DNA of 27,291 bases from an uncultured Collinsella sp. (GCA_902494765.1 CABUUK010000033.1:1-27291), one strand, 5' to 3'. Shown: positions 14,215-22,331, counted from the stretch's first letter. Made by a program: numbers and translations. Notes: a model not told the origin generated them from the letters alone.

Positions 14215-16126
14215 GGCAACGACCGCCGAGCGCGCGCTCAACCGCAAGGGTGGCACCATGTCGCGCCTCATCAAGACGCTCTTTGGCTTCTACCCCGTGC
14301 TTTTGCCCCTCGTCGTCGTCGGCGTGGTGCTCTGCGCCATCATCAACTCCATCGGCGCGACCTTCCTTCAGAGCGCTCTGCAGATTATTAGCGAATCGTG
14401 GCAGTCGGGCGATTGGGAAGCCGCACAGCCCAAGATCGCACAGCTCGTGACCACCCTCGCCTGCATCTACGGCGTCGGCATCCTGTCTTCGCTCTTCTGG
14501 AACCGCGCCATGGCCATCGTCACGCAGGGCTCGCTCGAGAAGCTGCGCGAGAAGATGTTCAACCGCATGCAGGACCTGCCGATTCGCTACTTCGACACGC
14601 ACCAGCGCGGCGACATCATGAGCCACTACACCAACGACATCGACACGCTGCGCCAGATGATCAGCCAGTCGCTGCCCAACCTGCTCATGACGACCATCGT
14701 CATCGTCACGGTGTTCTTTATCATGCTGTACTACAGCGTTTGGATGTGCCTGGTCATTGTGGCAGGCGTCGCCTTTATGACCTTTATGACCAAGCTGCTC
14801 GGCTCCAACTCCGCGCGCTTCTTCATTGCGCAGCAGACCGAGCTCGGCGTGGTCGAGGGTCATATCGAGGAAGTCATGAACGGCCAGAAGGTCGTCAAGG
14901 CATTCTGCCACGAGTCTGCCGCCGAGGCCGATTTTGACGAGCGCAACGAAAAGCTCTTCGAGGTCTCGCAGAAGGCCAACATGTACGCCAACATCCTCAT
15001 GCCCATCCTTATGAACCTGGGCAATCTGCTCTACGTGCTGGTGGCCCTTGCCGGCGGCATTTTCCTGGCGCTGGGCGTGCCCAACCTGAGCATCTCGGGT
15101 ATGGCGCTGTCCATCGCCGTCGTGGTGCCGTTCCTCAACATGACCAAGCAGTTCTGCGGACAGATCGGCCAGATCTCGCAGCAGATCAACGCCGTGGTCA
15201 TGGGCCTCGCCGGCGCCGACCGCATCTTTGAGCTCATCGACGAGAAGCCCGAGACCGACGAAGGCTACGTGACGCTCGTCAACGCGCAGGTGAACCCCGA
15301 TACCTGGCAGCTCGAGGAGGCCGACCACCACACCGGCATGTGGGCGTGGAAACACCCGCACCGTGCAACCGGCGAGATCGAGTACGTACCGCTGCGCGGC
15401 GACCTGGTCATGGACAACGTCGACTTTGGCTACACGCCCGACCACGAGGTGCTGCACGGCGTGTCCGTGTACGCCAAGCCGGGTCAGAAAGTCGCGTTTG
15501 TCGGTGCCACCGGTGCCGGCAAGACGACCATCACCAACCTCATCAACCGCTTCTATGACATCGCCGACGGCAAGATTCGCTACGACGGCATCAACGTCAA
15601 CAAGATCCGCAAGGCCGATCTGCGCCGCTCGCTGGGCGTGGTACTGCAGGACGTGAACCTGTTCACCGGCACCGTGATGGATAACATCCGCTACGGCAAC
15701 CTGGACGCCACCGACGAGGAGTGCATCGCGGCAGCCAAGCTCGCGGGCGCCGACGACTTTATCACCCGCCTGCCCGACGGCTACGACACGATGCTCACCG
15801 GCAACGGCGCGCAGCTGTCGCAGGGCCAGCGCCAGCTGATTTCGATCGCACGCGCCGCCGTCGCCGATCCGCCGGCAATGATTCTGGACGAGGCCACGAG
15901 CTCCATCGACACCCGCACCGAGGCCATCGTGCAGGCTGGCATGGATAAGCTCATGGAGGGCCGCACGACGTTTGTCATCGCACACCGCCTGTCCACCGTG
16001 CGCAACTCCGACGCGATCATCTGCCTGGACCACGGCCGCATCATCGAGCGCGGCAACCACGACGAGCTGATCGCTAAGCATGGGTACTACTACCAGCTGT
16101 ACACCGGTGCGTTTGAGCTCGAGTAG
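14207..16126 (+). CDS. ABC multidrug-type exporter half-transporter, canonical-site subunit
   Basis: The 639-residue partner has a type I exporter membrane domain and a full catalytic ATPase domain: Walker A GATGAGKT, Walker B MILDEATSSID with the catalytic Glu, and H-loop IAHRLSTV. Its signature is LSQGQ, the altered form that faces the inactive site of the first subunit. The pattern matches heterodimeric exporters such as TM287/288. A linker of about 55 residues before the ATPase domain (with TGMWAWKHPHRATGEIEYVPLRGD) is normal for this subfamily. ATG 14207 follows GGAGGCGAGG and overlaps the upstream stop, giving equal dosage of both halves. Confidence 0.93.
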   Translation: MSKATTAERALNRKGGTMSRLIKTLFGFYPVLLPLVVVGVVLCAIINSIGATFLQSALQIISESWQSGDWEAAQPKIAQLVTTLACIYGVGILSSLFWNRAMAIVTQGSLEKLREKMFNRMQDLPIRYFDTHQRGDIMSHYTNDIDTLRQMISQSLPNLLMTTIVIVTVFFIMLYYSVWMCLVIVAGVAFMTFMTKLLGSNSARFFIAQQTELGVVEGHIEEVMNGQKVVKAFCHESAAEADFDERNEKLFEVSQKANMYANILMPILMNLGNLLYVLVALAGGIFLALGVPNLSISGMALSIAVVVPFLNMTKQFCGQIGQISQQINAVVMGLAGADRIFELIDEKPETDEGYVTLVNAQVNPDTWQLEEADHHTGMWAWKHPHRATGEIEYVPLRGDLVMDNVDFGYTPDHEVLHGVSVYAKPGQKVAFVGATGAGKTTITNLINRFYDIADGKIRYDGINVNKIRKADLRRSLGVVLQDVNLFTGTVMDNIRYGNLDATDEECIAAAKLAGADDFITRLPDGYDTMLTGNGAQLSQGQRQLISIARAAVADPPAMILDEATSSIDTRTEAIVQAGMDKLMEGRTTFVIAHRLSTVRNSDAIICLDHGRIIERGNHDELIAKHGYYYQLYTGAFELE

Positions 16127-16141
16127 GTAGGTTTGTTTCAC

Positions 16142-16247
16142 GGAGGACCCCCAGGCGGGCCGGGGTGTAACCTCCGTGCTCAAACATTCTCGCTTCGCTG
16201 CGAAACTGCGCGCGGAGGTTACACCCCGGCCCGCCTGGGGGTCCTCC
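16142..16247. repeat. Large perfect 35-bp inverted repeat after the ABC operon
   Basis: The arm at 16142-16176 (beginning GGAGGACCCCCAGG) is the exact reverse complement of 16213-16247. The 36-base spacer contains TCGCTTCGCTGCGA. The arms are very GC-rich and lack a T-run. It starts 15 bp past the stop of the second ABC gene and could fold into a strong RNA hairpin or a cruciform, or be a small palindromic mobile element. No flanking target duplication is evident. Confidence 0.85.
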
Positions 16248-16290
16248 TGCGCGCAATCAGCCCGTCGTTTAGAACGGAATAAAAGTTAGT

Positions 16291-16323
16291 GAGGCCCTGG
16301 CCGGTTGGCCAGGGCCTCGTTTT
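16291..16323 (+). terminator. Intrinsic terminator of the MarR-ABC operon
   Basis: GAGGCCCTGGCC (16291-16302) pairs perfectly with GGCCAGGGCCTC (16307-16318) around GGTT and is followed by GTTTT. The T-run is on the plus side, so it serves the ABC operon although it is 165 bp past the stop. Confidence 0.85.
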
Positions 16324-16404
16324 ATAAGGATGATTTGGGAGGTGGTGGGGGGACTGGTCAAGCTAACGGAACGCCGTAGCTAAAAATCCCCGTCCCAGAA
16401 AAAT

Positions 16405-16459
16405 CATTGCGCAGGTAGGACGGCAAAGGTAGCTAGAAAAGCCCATCCTAAATGAGCTA
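16405..16459 (-). repeat. Stop-codon-linked hairpin repeat, copy B
   Basis: Read on the minus strand the element begins with the sortase stop codon (TAGCTCATTTAGGATGGGC) and ends CGTCCTACCTGCGCAATG. TAGGATG pairs with CGTCCTA, and an inner GGCT/AGCT stem carries T-rich loops, so it can act as a terminator for the pilus operon. It is nearly identical to 22458-22513, which begins at the stop of an unrelated gene. The 80 bases to its left hold only a short imperfect dyad. Confidence 0.75.
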
Positions 16460-17191
16460 CAAGATTTCGGCTAGGAGCGCTCGGCGCCCATTTGTTTTAT
16501 CGCTGCAGGTAGAAAGCGCGATGATGCGTGCATCGGGGCCAACGTCATCCATGTTCTCGTGCACCGCCGTCTGCGAGACATGCGTGAGCAGCGTCTGCAT
16601 CGAGGCCTGGTCCAGATTTCCCGGCCCAAAGATAATGCCATCACTCGCAGCAAACGAGCACACGGCAACAATGCGCAGGCGGAACGCCCCATCCTTCGTG
16701 TAGAGCGTGCCCGTGCGGTGCAGGTCAAAGAAGCCCCTGTCTAAAAACCGGTCGACATCGCCAAACATCGCGCCGTTATCCATGTGGTGCGCATAGAGCA
16801 GATTGTAGGAATCGGTCATCGCGCGACTGTTGCGCGTATCCAAAAACACCGCTCCCGAAACCGCGGACTCCCCCAACACGTTTTTGTTGAGGTATTCCTG
16901 GTTATCTTTTCCCTGAACAAAGGGATAGTCGATGTTGGTGCCATCGATGGTGACCCATCCGACCACGTCGGGATTTTTGGCCATCAGTTCCTGCAGGCGT
17001 GCGCAATCGTTGGCCCCGGTGGGTTTGTAGCGTAGCAGCTCGTCGCTGATGAACCCACCGTTCATAACGTTGTTTGTGTCCCACAGCGAATAGCCCCCGT
17101 ACAGCAGCATGAGCAGCACGAGAAAGCCGGCAAACCACGTAAGCACGCGGTCGCCGGCCCTCGCCAGCCGAGCCATGCGTTTAAGCTCCAT
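16457..17191 (-). CDS. Class B sortase, pilus-associated
   Basis: The 244-residue membrane-anchored transpeptidase has one N-terminal membrane segment (about 17-36) and a sortase domain. Active-site elements are LLYAHHMDNGAMFGD (His135/136), LSTCSD (Cys229) and NGRR (Arg236/237), the class B pattern. It follows the pilin gene by 19 bp and is the last gene of the pilus operon. Class B-type sortases polymerise Spy0128-like pilins in streptococcal FCT loci, so this enzyme probably links the pilin at 17211-18299 through its VPTDV signal and may attach the adhesin through VPTGI. The ATG at 17191 is preferred over a TTG three codons upstream because AAGGA then has workable spacing. Confidence 0.9.
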   Translation of the reverse strand: MELKRMARLARAGDRVLTWFAGFLVLLMLLYGGYSLWDTNNVMNGGFISDELLRYKPTGANDCARLQELMAKNPDVVGWVTIDGTNIDYPFVQGKDNQEYLNKNVLGESAVSGAVFLDTRNSRAMTDSYNLLYAHHMDNGAMFGDVDRFLDRGFFDLHRTGTLYTKDGAFRLRIVAVCSFAASDGIIFGPGNLDQASMQTLLTHVSQTAVHENMDDVGPDARIIALSTCSDKTNGRRALLAEIL

Positions 17192-17210
17192 CGGCTGCAA
17201 TCCTTGCTGT

Positions 17211-18299
17211 CTAACGGCGATTACGACGAGGACGGAAGAAGACCACGCCCATCACGGCAGCAAATGCGACGATTGCCACATAGGGAGCGACCGTCCGAAT
17301 AACATCGGTGGGAACGGTAGCATCCTTGGTGTTGGTAAAGATCACCGTGGTGTCGTAAGCACCGATAGCTTCCTCGGCAATAGAGCTACCTTCTGTCGAA
17401 TTGGTGCCATCACCAATCTTGTACGACGTCTTATAACCGTCGCCATGATAATCCGCCTCAGTTACGGCGAATTTATCCTCCGATGAGAGACCGTAAACGA
17501 TGACGGATTCCCCATGCTTAAGCGTCTCGGTAAACGTAGCTCCCGACTTGGTTGTAGTTTTGTTCATGGTAGTAACACCGTTTTTCACAGTGCCGTACTT
17601 ATAAGTCTCCCCGTCAGCGCCTTTAATCGTGACGGTAAACTCAAAGTCCTTATTTTTATCGCCCTGGTTACCGGCTACGACCTTTGTGATGGTCAGCTTA
17701 TGGGTGACATATTTGTTCTCAAAGCCTGAGATCTTGCTGCCCGATCCCGCCGCTGTGCTAAGAGTGCAGCCCTTAGCAACTAAACCTGAGTTGCCATTTT
17801 CTACGTAAACATCCAGGAACAGTTCCTTGTACACAACGTTGAGGCCATCCAGCTCTGGCGGCGTCTGCGTAATTTTGTATCGATAGATGCCCGGAGCCGC
17901 GAACCTTGAGGTAACAAGGCTGACGCTCATTTGGGCGGTTATTGTCTTAGTAACGCCGTCGGCATTATCTTCGCTAGAAAGACCTTCGGCAGAATAATTT
18001 ACGGAAGACGGCGAAAGCGAAACGGCCCCTTCCACTCCAGCAGTAGCGGGCATACCCGTGTTCGTAAGCTCGCTCGCCTCCGCCGGCGCAATCGTATATT
18101 TAAAGTCCGCATTCGGCTCCACGGCGTACTTATCCATGGTGAGCTTCGAGGTGATCGTGACCCTCCCTTCAGTTACCGACAACTGCGGATTAGTGGATTG
18201 CCCCTCCGCCCACGCGGGCGCAGCAACCCCCACCAAAGCCAGCACCATCGTGGCCGCCACAACCGCAAATGCAGCCAGTCGCCTCTTTCCAGTTTTCAT
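17211..18299 (-). CDS. Spy0128-like major pilin with sortase signal
   Basis: The 362-residue secreted protein starts with a signal peptide (cleavage near AWA-EG, residue 31). Two Spy0128-type beta domains follow (about 40-197 and 199-325). The second has the expected isopeptide residues: Lys in LTITKVVAG (about 206), Glu281 in FAVTEADY and Asn323 in FTNTKD. The first has Lys52 or Lys57 and Asn195 (FENKY), but the usual Glu position in YRYKITQ is Gln145. The C-terminus is VPTDVIRTVAPYV, a membrane segment and RPRRNRR, very like the end of streptococcal Spy0128 (VPTGV...TVAPY). It is likely the backbone subunit polymerised by the adjacent sortase. The ATG at 18299 follows GAGGAAGGA. Confidence 0.9.
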   Translation of the reverse strand: MKTGKRRLAAFAVVAATMVLALVGVAAPAWAEGQSTNPQLSVTEGRVTITSKLTMDKYAVEPNADFKYTIAPAEASELTNTGMPATAGVEGAVSLSPSSVNYSAEGLSSEDNADGVTKTITAQMSVSLVTSRFAAPGIYRYKITQTPPELDGLNVVYKELFLDVYVENGNSGLVAKGCTLSTAAGSGSKISGFENKYVTHKLTITKVVAGNQGDKNKDFEFTVTIKGADGETYKYGTVKNGVTTMNKTTTKSGATFTETLKHGESVIVYGLSSEDKFAVTEADYHGDGYKTSYKIGDGTNSTEGSSIAEEAIGAYDTTVIFTNTKDATVPTDVIRTVAPYVAIVAFAAVMGVVFFRPRRNRR

Positions 18300-18316
18300 T
18301 TTGCATCCTTCCTCTC

Positions 18317-18328
18317 GGGCATATGCCC
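18317..18328. other. Palindrome just upstream of the pilin gene
   Basis: GGGCATATGCCC is a perfect 12-bp palindrome in the 51-bp gap between the signal-peptidase-like gene and the pilin gene, just upstream of the pilin ribosome site. It may be an RNA processing or stability element favouring pilin expression. Confidence 0.35.
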
Positions 18329-18350
18329 TTAATAAAACCAGGCTTCGTGT

Positions 18351-18983
18351 CTACAGGTTCGACCTGCGCAGCACGCTGATCACATTGCCTTTGATCTGCG
18401 AACGGGCAATCGGTCCATACAGGCGACTGTCGTGCCCGCCCTCGCGCAAATCTGCCAGCACAAAGAGCTCATCCGTTCCCAGATGCACGGGATAGTCCAC
18501 AGCAGACTCATAGCGCGGCGTCGGCGTGGTGATATCGCTTTCCACCACAACAGCCCCGTTAACCATGAGCTCGCCCGACTCGGTAATTGTGACCTCATCA
18601 CCGGGGCGGGCAACCACGCGGCCCAGGCGCTCTTCGCCATCCGCGGTGTATACCACCACGTCACCCTCGTTAAAGCTCCGGCTGAGCCTCCAGTAGAGCA
18701 TGACGTCACCCGAACAGATGCGGGGGGCCATCTCGCCAGTCGTGACTGCGCCCACGCCCAAGACCACACCAAAGAGCAGCCAGAGCGTCACGACAAAAAA
18801 TGCCAGGCGCGCCAGAAAGCCCACGATATCGCGCCGGTCGTCCGCTTCTCCCAAATCTGGTGCCGCATGGGCGCCCAACCTCACGTTCGACGCGGCCGAA
18901 TACCGCGAGCCCCGGGGTCTTCCCTGCGGGGCCGCTCGTGCGGCTGGCCCATCACCAGCATTGCTGGCGCCATGTCTTCTCAT
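18351..18983 (-). CDS. Signal-peptidase-I-like protein lacking the catalytic dyad (SipA-like)
   Basis: The 210-residue protein has a cytoplasmic extension of about 52 residues, one membrane segment (about 54-80) and an S26 signal-peptidase fold. In the active-site box, where SPase I has S-M-x-P, this protein has GEMAP with Glu84. In the Lys box before RVVxRPGD it has Gly121 in place of Lys. The conserved DSRLYGPI block near the C-terminus remains. The streptococcal pilus protein SipA likewise lacks Ser and Lys (Asp and Gly) yet is needed for pilus polymerisation, so this is probably an assembly factor rather than a peptidase. Its ATG overlaps the adhesin stop (ATGA), and the pilin follows. 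Confidence 0.82.
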   Translation of the reverse strand: MRRHGASNAGDGPAARAAPQGRPRGSRYSAASNVRLGAHAAPDLGEADDRRDIVGFLARLAFFVVTLWLLFGVVLGVGAVTTGEMAPRICSGDVMLYWRLSRSFNEGDVVVYTADGEERLGRVVARPGDEVTITESGELMVNGAVVVESDITTPTPRYESAVDYPVHLGTDELFVLADLREGGHDSRLYGPIARSQIKGNVISVLRRSNL

Positions 18984-21900
18984 AGGCGCCCACCCCTCTT
19001 GGAGCCGCGGTGTAAACGCAGCGCAACCATGCCCGTAGCCAACAGCACGCCGGCGGCCAAAATCGCCAGGGCATAGATGGGGTTGCGCGTAATACCCGTA
19101 GGCACCGCGACCTGTCGGGAATTGGTGGCCTTAGCTTCAACGGCAACGGTCACACGCGGACCGTTGAGCGTGCCGCTCGCACCCGTAAGCTTAGCCTGAT
19201 ACCCCAACGAAGAATAATCGTCTTCGCTCACGGTATAGACCGCGTTGTAATCCAGCGCCTTAATCGAAACGGTCAGGCCGTCCTTAACGGCAAACGGCAT
19301 GGTCGCCTTGCCCTGGCCATCGGCCGTAAAGGCCGTCTTGTTTTCCACGGTCTCGGCCCGATCATTCGGTCGCGCCACGAGCGCATGGCTGCCTTGGGCA
19401 GACGCATCCGAATACTCGATGGCGTAGGTCTGACCAGCCTTGAGGCCCGTAAAGGTCACCGTCATCTTAAAGTAGGCACGCTTGTCGCCCATATTGCCCG
19501 TAACGCTCTTGGAAACCTTGAGTGTGTAGGTGCGCGGGGTGAATCGTGCGTATACGCATCCCGTATGGCGGTCCTTCACGTTGTACGTATAGGTGGGTGA
19601 AGACGACAGCAGCTCCGGGGCGTCTGGATTCGATAGGTCATACCAGCCCTCAAAGTGATAGCCCTCCTTGGGAGCGGCCACCGCCTCCACAAACGTGCCG
19701 TCATCCACAAAGTAGGCAACGCCCGATTTTTCGTACACGTCGGCGTCCTTGCCCGAGCCATCCCCGGCATCGATGGAGCCCTTTGCCCCCTTAAGCTTGG
19801 AGCTGACCGTGCCGCCCGTCGTTACGTTGCTCCACGCGCCATCGGCATTTTTGAGCTGAGTAACAAAGGCCTGACGATACTTCCATTGCGCCACAAATGT
19901 CGCGCCCTGACTCTCGGGAATGTTTTCGACCGTTACCACGTCGCCCGCAGCGCCGGTATCCGGATTGACCTTCTTGCCCCTAATGGTAAGAGTGCCGGAA
20001 TCTGTAGTTCCCTCGGGAGCCGCATGGGTCACTGTGTGCTCGGCACCAAAACGAACGGCTTTTCCCGAGCCCGCGTACTCCCAGCCCATAAACTTCCAGC
20101 CGTCGTTTTGTCCTTCGGCGGCATGGGAGGTATAGCTCGCTCCAGCGCCAGAAAGCTGCACGAAATCGCCCGTGGACTCATCGGACACATCGTAGTGATA
20201 CGCTTTTCCGCCGTTCACATCGTATTGAACGCCTGCCTTGGAAAACACGAGGTGCACTTTGTAGTGCTTTGTGACCTTGTCGACCTTAAAGCGATAGGTG
20301 CCATCGTCCAATTCGGTCCAGTGCGCCACATCGTCCGCGGAATAGAACTCGCCGTTGACAAAAGCACCGATAAAGACTGCCCCGTCATCGCGCTTGGCGT
20401 CGACCATAAAGTAGGAGTTCTTCTCCTGTTTACCTACGTAGTTTTTGGCATAGGTAAAGTCCGCCGTCTTGGTATCGGCGTTATAAAAATACGTTCCGCT
20501 TCCGTTGGGCGTCGTGTACGTCTCGATGCGATAGAACTCCCTAAACGAGATATTGTCGAGGAAGTTGCCGATCGAATTGCTCCCGTTGGCCGTGTTGCAG
20601 GCCGCAAAAGCAAAGACGCTCTGGTTTTGGCCATTCGGAATGGTGTAGGTATAGTCGTAGTCGACCTTTTTGTTCTGCTCGAGCGCGTTGGAACCGTAGG
20701 AAGCCCACGCGTCGTTTTCGGACGCCATAATCCATACGCACCATTTTTCGGTATGCTCCGCATCGGCCGTCCACGAGAACGCGCTTCCGCTGGACGCATT
20801 GGCAAATCCGCCCACTTTGTCAAACTTGGTTGAATACAGGATGATCTTTTTGCTGCAGCCCGATTGGGAAAAATTGGCCACATCCAAGCCGACATAGTTA
20901 TCGACGCTCATTTGAATCCATTGAACAATTTGCTGGTACTGATCGAGTGCCTTTTGATTGTCCTTGTACGGCTCGTTTTCTTGTCGCGGACCGATGATAA
21001 GGGCCATGGCGTCTCGACCCGAGCGGCCGCGGTGGTCGAGCCCCCACTCGTACTGTTTTCCCGGCTCGGTCGTCACATATTGGTAGAGCGAACTCGCCTC
21101 GTGTGCGTTGAGCTCGGCTGCATAGTCACCATCGGAGGGCTTAAACGTAACAGAATGCCCAGCTGGGTCGATATAGTAGTCGTTCTGGGCAACGATCTCG
21201 ATACGATGGTCTGTCTCGGTCGTGCGCCAATGGGGCGAGCACAACGTAAACTTGCTGGGCCCCTGGTTCCCCAGATGTATATCGTCTTCAAAACTGCCGT
21301 TAGCAATGTTCGTATTCTCGTTCTTAAGATTCGAGGTCGAGAACGCATAGTTTGTGAGCGTTGTCATGGTCTCGGACGAATTTTCTTGATACACCTTGGC
21401 AAAATCACTATAGATGTCGCGTGTGCCCTGCTTTTCCACATGAACGTCGTTGACCAGATTGCCAAACCACTCACGGTATTGTTCGTTCGCACCCGTAAGA
21501 TTTGAATCGTAGCAAGTCAGCGCAAGCATCGTCTTTTCGGACGCTGCGGTATAGACTGCCTGATAGGCAAACTCATCGTCTTGCTCGGGAAGATCTCGAT
21601 AATAATGCGTGCTGTTGGTGCCAAAGGAGAACCAACCCTGTCCGTTAGAGCTTACGAGCCACACCGAAAGCGCAATGCGGCCGTCGCTCTGTTCAAACGA
21701 AAAGTGGGATCCGTCAGCGCTGCTACCAGCAAAGCCGCCATTTGCGGCAAAGGAATCGCTGTAAACGGTGTACTGCTCAACGGTATTTCCCTGGGGCATC
21801 TTGCCCTGCGCCTTAAGCCAAGTCCGCAGCTGCATGAGCTGGTCTTGGCCTGCGTTGTTAACCGACAGATTCTCCTGTTGAGGACCCATCGTGAGCATCA

Positions 21901-22285
21901 GCACGTCGTGTTCGGTTGCGGCGCGATGGTTGAGGCCCCACTCGTACGTGGAGCCGCTCTGGGTGGAAAAGGTGGTGTAGGTTGATCCAGGTTCAAAATA
22001 AAGATTTTGATCCTGTGGCCTAAGATTCCACGCAAGCGCAAAACGATTACCGTTAGCTTGTTTGAGGTTTCTTTGACCGTTGAGGAGCTTCGTGGAGAGG
22101 TCGAGCTTCAACGTCTCGCCGATTCTCTTATTCGGAGAGGTCGTCGACCAACCAGAAGCTTGGTTGGTAAAGGTTGGGTTCGCTATAAGGTTGCCATCGT
22201 CACCGTACGCACGCGAGGGCAACCCCCCCCCGGCCATAACGAACGCGCATAAGACCGCTGCCAACATCACAAAGGTGCGGCGCAT
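18980..22285 (-). CDS. Large sortase-anchored pilus adhesin / ancillary pilin
   Basis: With ATG 22285 the product has about 1101 residues. It begins with a signal peptide (RR, hydrophobic core, cleavage near residue 28). Two internal repeats of about 298 residues follow, sharing YEWGL[ND]HR, GP[RQ]QEN and a [LV]YS...GGFA...F[ES]W-like block; they may be ligand-binding domains. Next are InlB/Listeria-Bacteroides-type repeats (GYHFEGWYDLS...VYARFTP), a Spy0128-like domain (TLKVSKSVTGNMGDKRAYF) and the anchor VPTGITRNPIY, a membrane segment and a basic tail (from about 1061). It is first in the pilus operon and likely forms the tip or an ancillary subunit. A G9 tract encodes Gly19-21. The start is uncertain: GTG 22315 or 22363 in frame are alternatives, none with a strong ribosome site. 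Confidence 0.85.
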   Translation of the reverse strand: MRRTFVMLAAVLCAFVMAGGGLPSRAYGDDGNLIANPTFTNQASGWSTTSPNKRIGETLKLDLSTKLLNGQRNLKQANGNRFALAWNLRPQDQNLYFEPGSTYTTFSTQSGSTYEWGLNHRAATEHDVLMLTMGPQQENLSVNNAGQDQLMQLRTWLKAQGKMPQGNTVEQYTVYSDSFAANGGFAGSSADGSHFSFEQSDGRIALSVWLVSSNGQGWFSFGTNSTHYYRDLPEQDDEFAYQAVYTAASEKTMLALTCYDSNLTGANEQYREWFGNLVNDVHVEKQGTRDIYSDFAKVYQENSSETMTTLTNYAFSTSNLKNENTNIANGSFEDDIHLGNQGPSKFTLCSPHWRTTETDHRIEIVAQNDYYIDPAGHSVTFKPSDGDYAAELNAHEASSLYQYVTTEPGKQYEWGLDHRGRSGRDAMALIIGPRQENEPYKDNQKALDQYQQIVQWIQMSVDNYVGLDVANFSQSGCSKKIILYSTKFDKVGGFANASSGSAFSWTADAEHTEKWCVWIMASENDAWASYGSNALEQNKKVDYDYTYTIPNGQNQSVFAFAACNTANGSNSIGNFLDNISFREFYRIETYTTPNGSGTYFYNADTKTADFTYAKNYVGKQEKNSYFMVDAKRDDGAVFIGAFVNGEFYSADDVAHWTELDDGTYRFKVDKVTKHYKVHLVFSKAGVQYDVNGGKAYHYDVSDESTGDFVQLSGAGASYTSHAAEGQNDGWKFMGWEYAGSGKAVRFGAEHTVTHAAPEGTTDSGTLTIRGKKVNPDTGAAGDVVTVENIPESQGATFVAQWKYRQAFVTQLKNADGAWSNVTTGGTVSSKLKGAKGSIDAGDGSGKDADVYEKSGVAYFVDDGTFVEAVAAPKEGYHFEGWYDLSNPDAPELLSSSPTYTYNVKDRHTGCVYARFTPRTYTLKVSKSVTGNMGDKRAYFKMTVTFTGLKAGQTYAIEYSDASAQGSHALVARPNDRAETVENKTAFTADGQGKATMPFAVKDGLTVSIKALDYNAVYTVSEDDYSSLGYQAKLTGASGTLNGPRVTVAVEAKATNSRQVAVPTGITRNPIYALAILAAGVLLATGMVALRLHRGSKRGGRL
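22223..22231 (-). repeat. G9 homopolymer in the adhesin signal-peptide region
   Basis: Nine consecutive C on the plus strand read as GGG GGG GGG, codons 19-21 of the adhesin. Loss of one G leads to TAG, and gain of one G leads to TGA, within about a dozen codons. It is therefore a possible on/off contingency tract. Confidence 0.7.
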
Positions 22286-22323
22286 CGACGCTATATGACC
22301 GAAAGGACCCCGCACGGGCGCAT

Positions 22324-22331
22324 CCCCCCCC
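22324..22331 (-). repeat. G8 homopolymer near the adhesin start
   Basis: Eight consecutive C on the plus strand (G8 in the gene's direction) lie between the promoter and the ATG at 22285. It is either in the leader, eight bases before an alternative GTG start at 22315 where it could act as a ribosome site, or inside a longer coding start from 22363. Confidence 0.6.

Noticed and set aside
14105..16183. Long open frame antisense to the second ABC gene
   Set aside because: It has skewed composition and no recognisable motifs, and lies fully opposite a canonical ABC protein. It is a codon-bias shadow.
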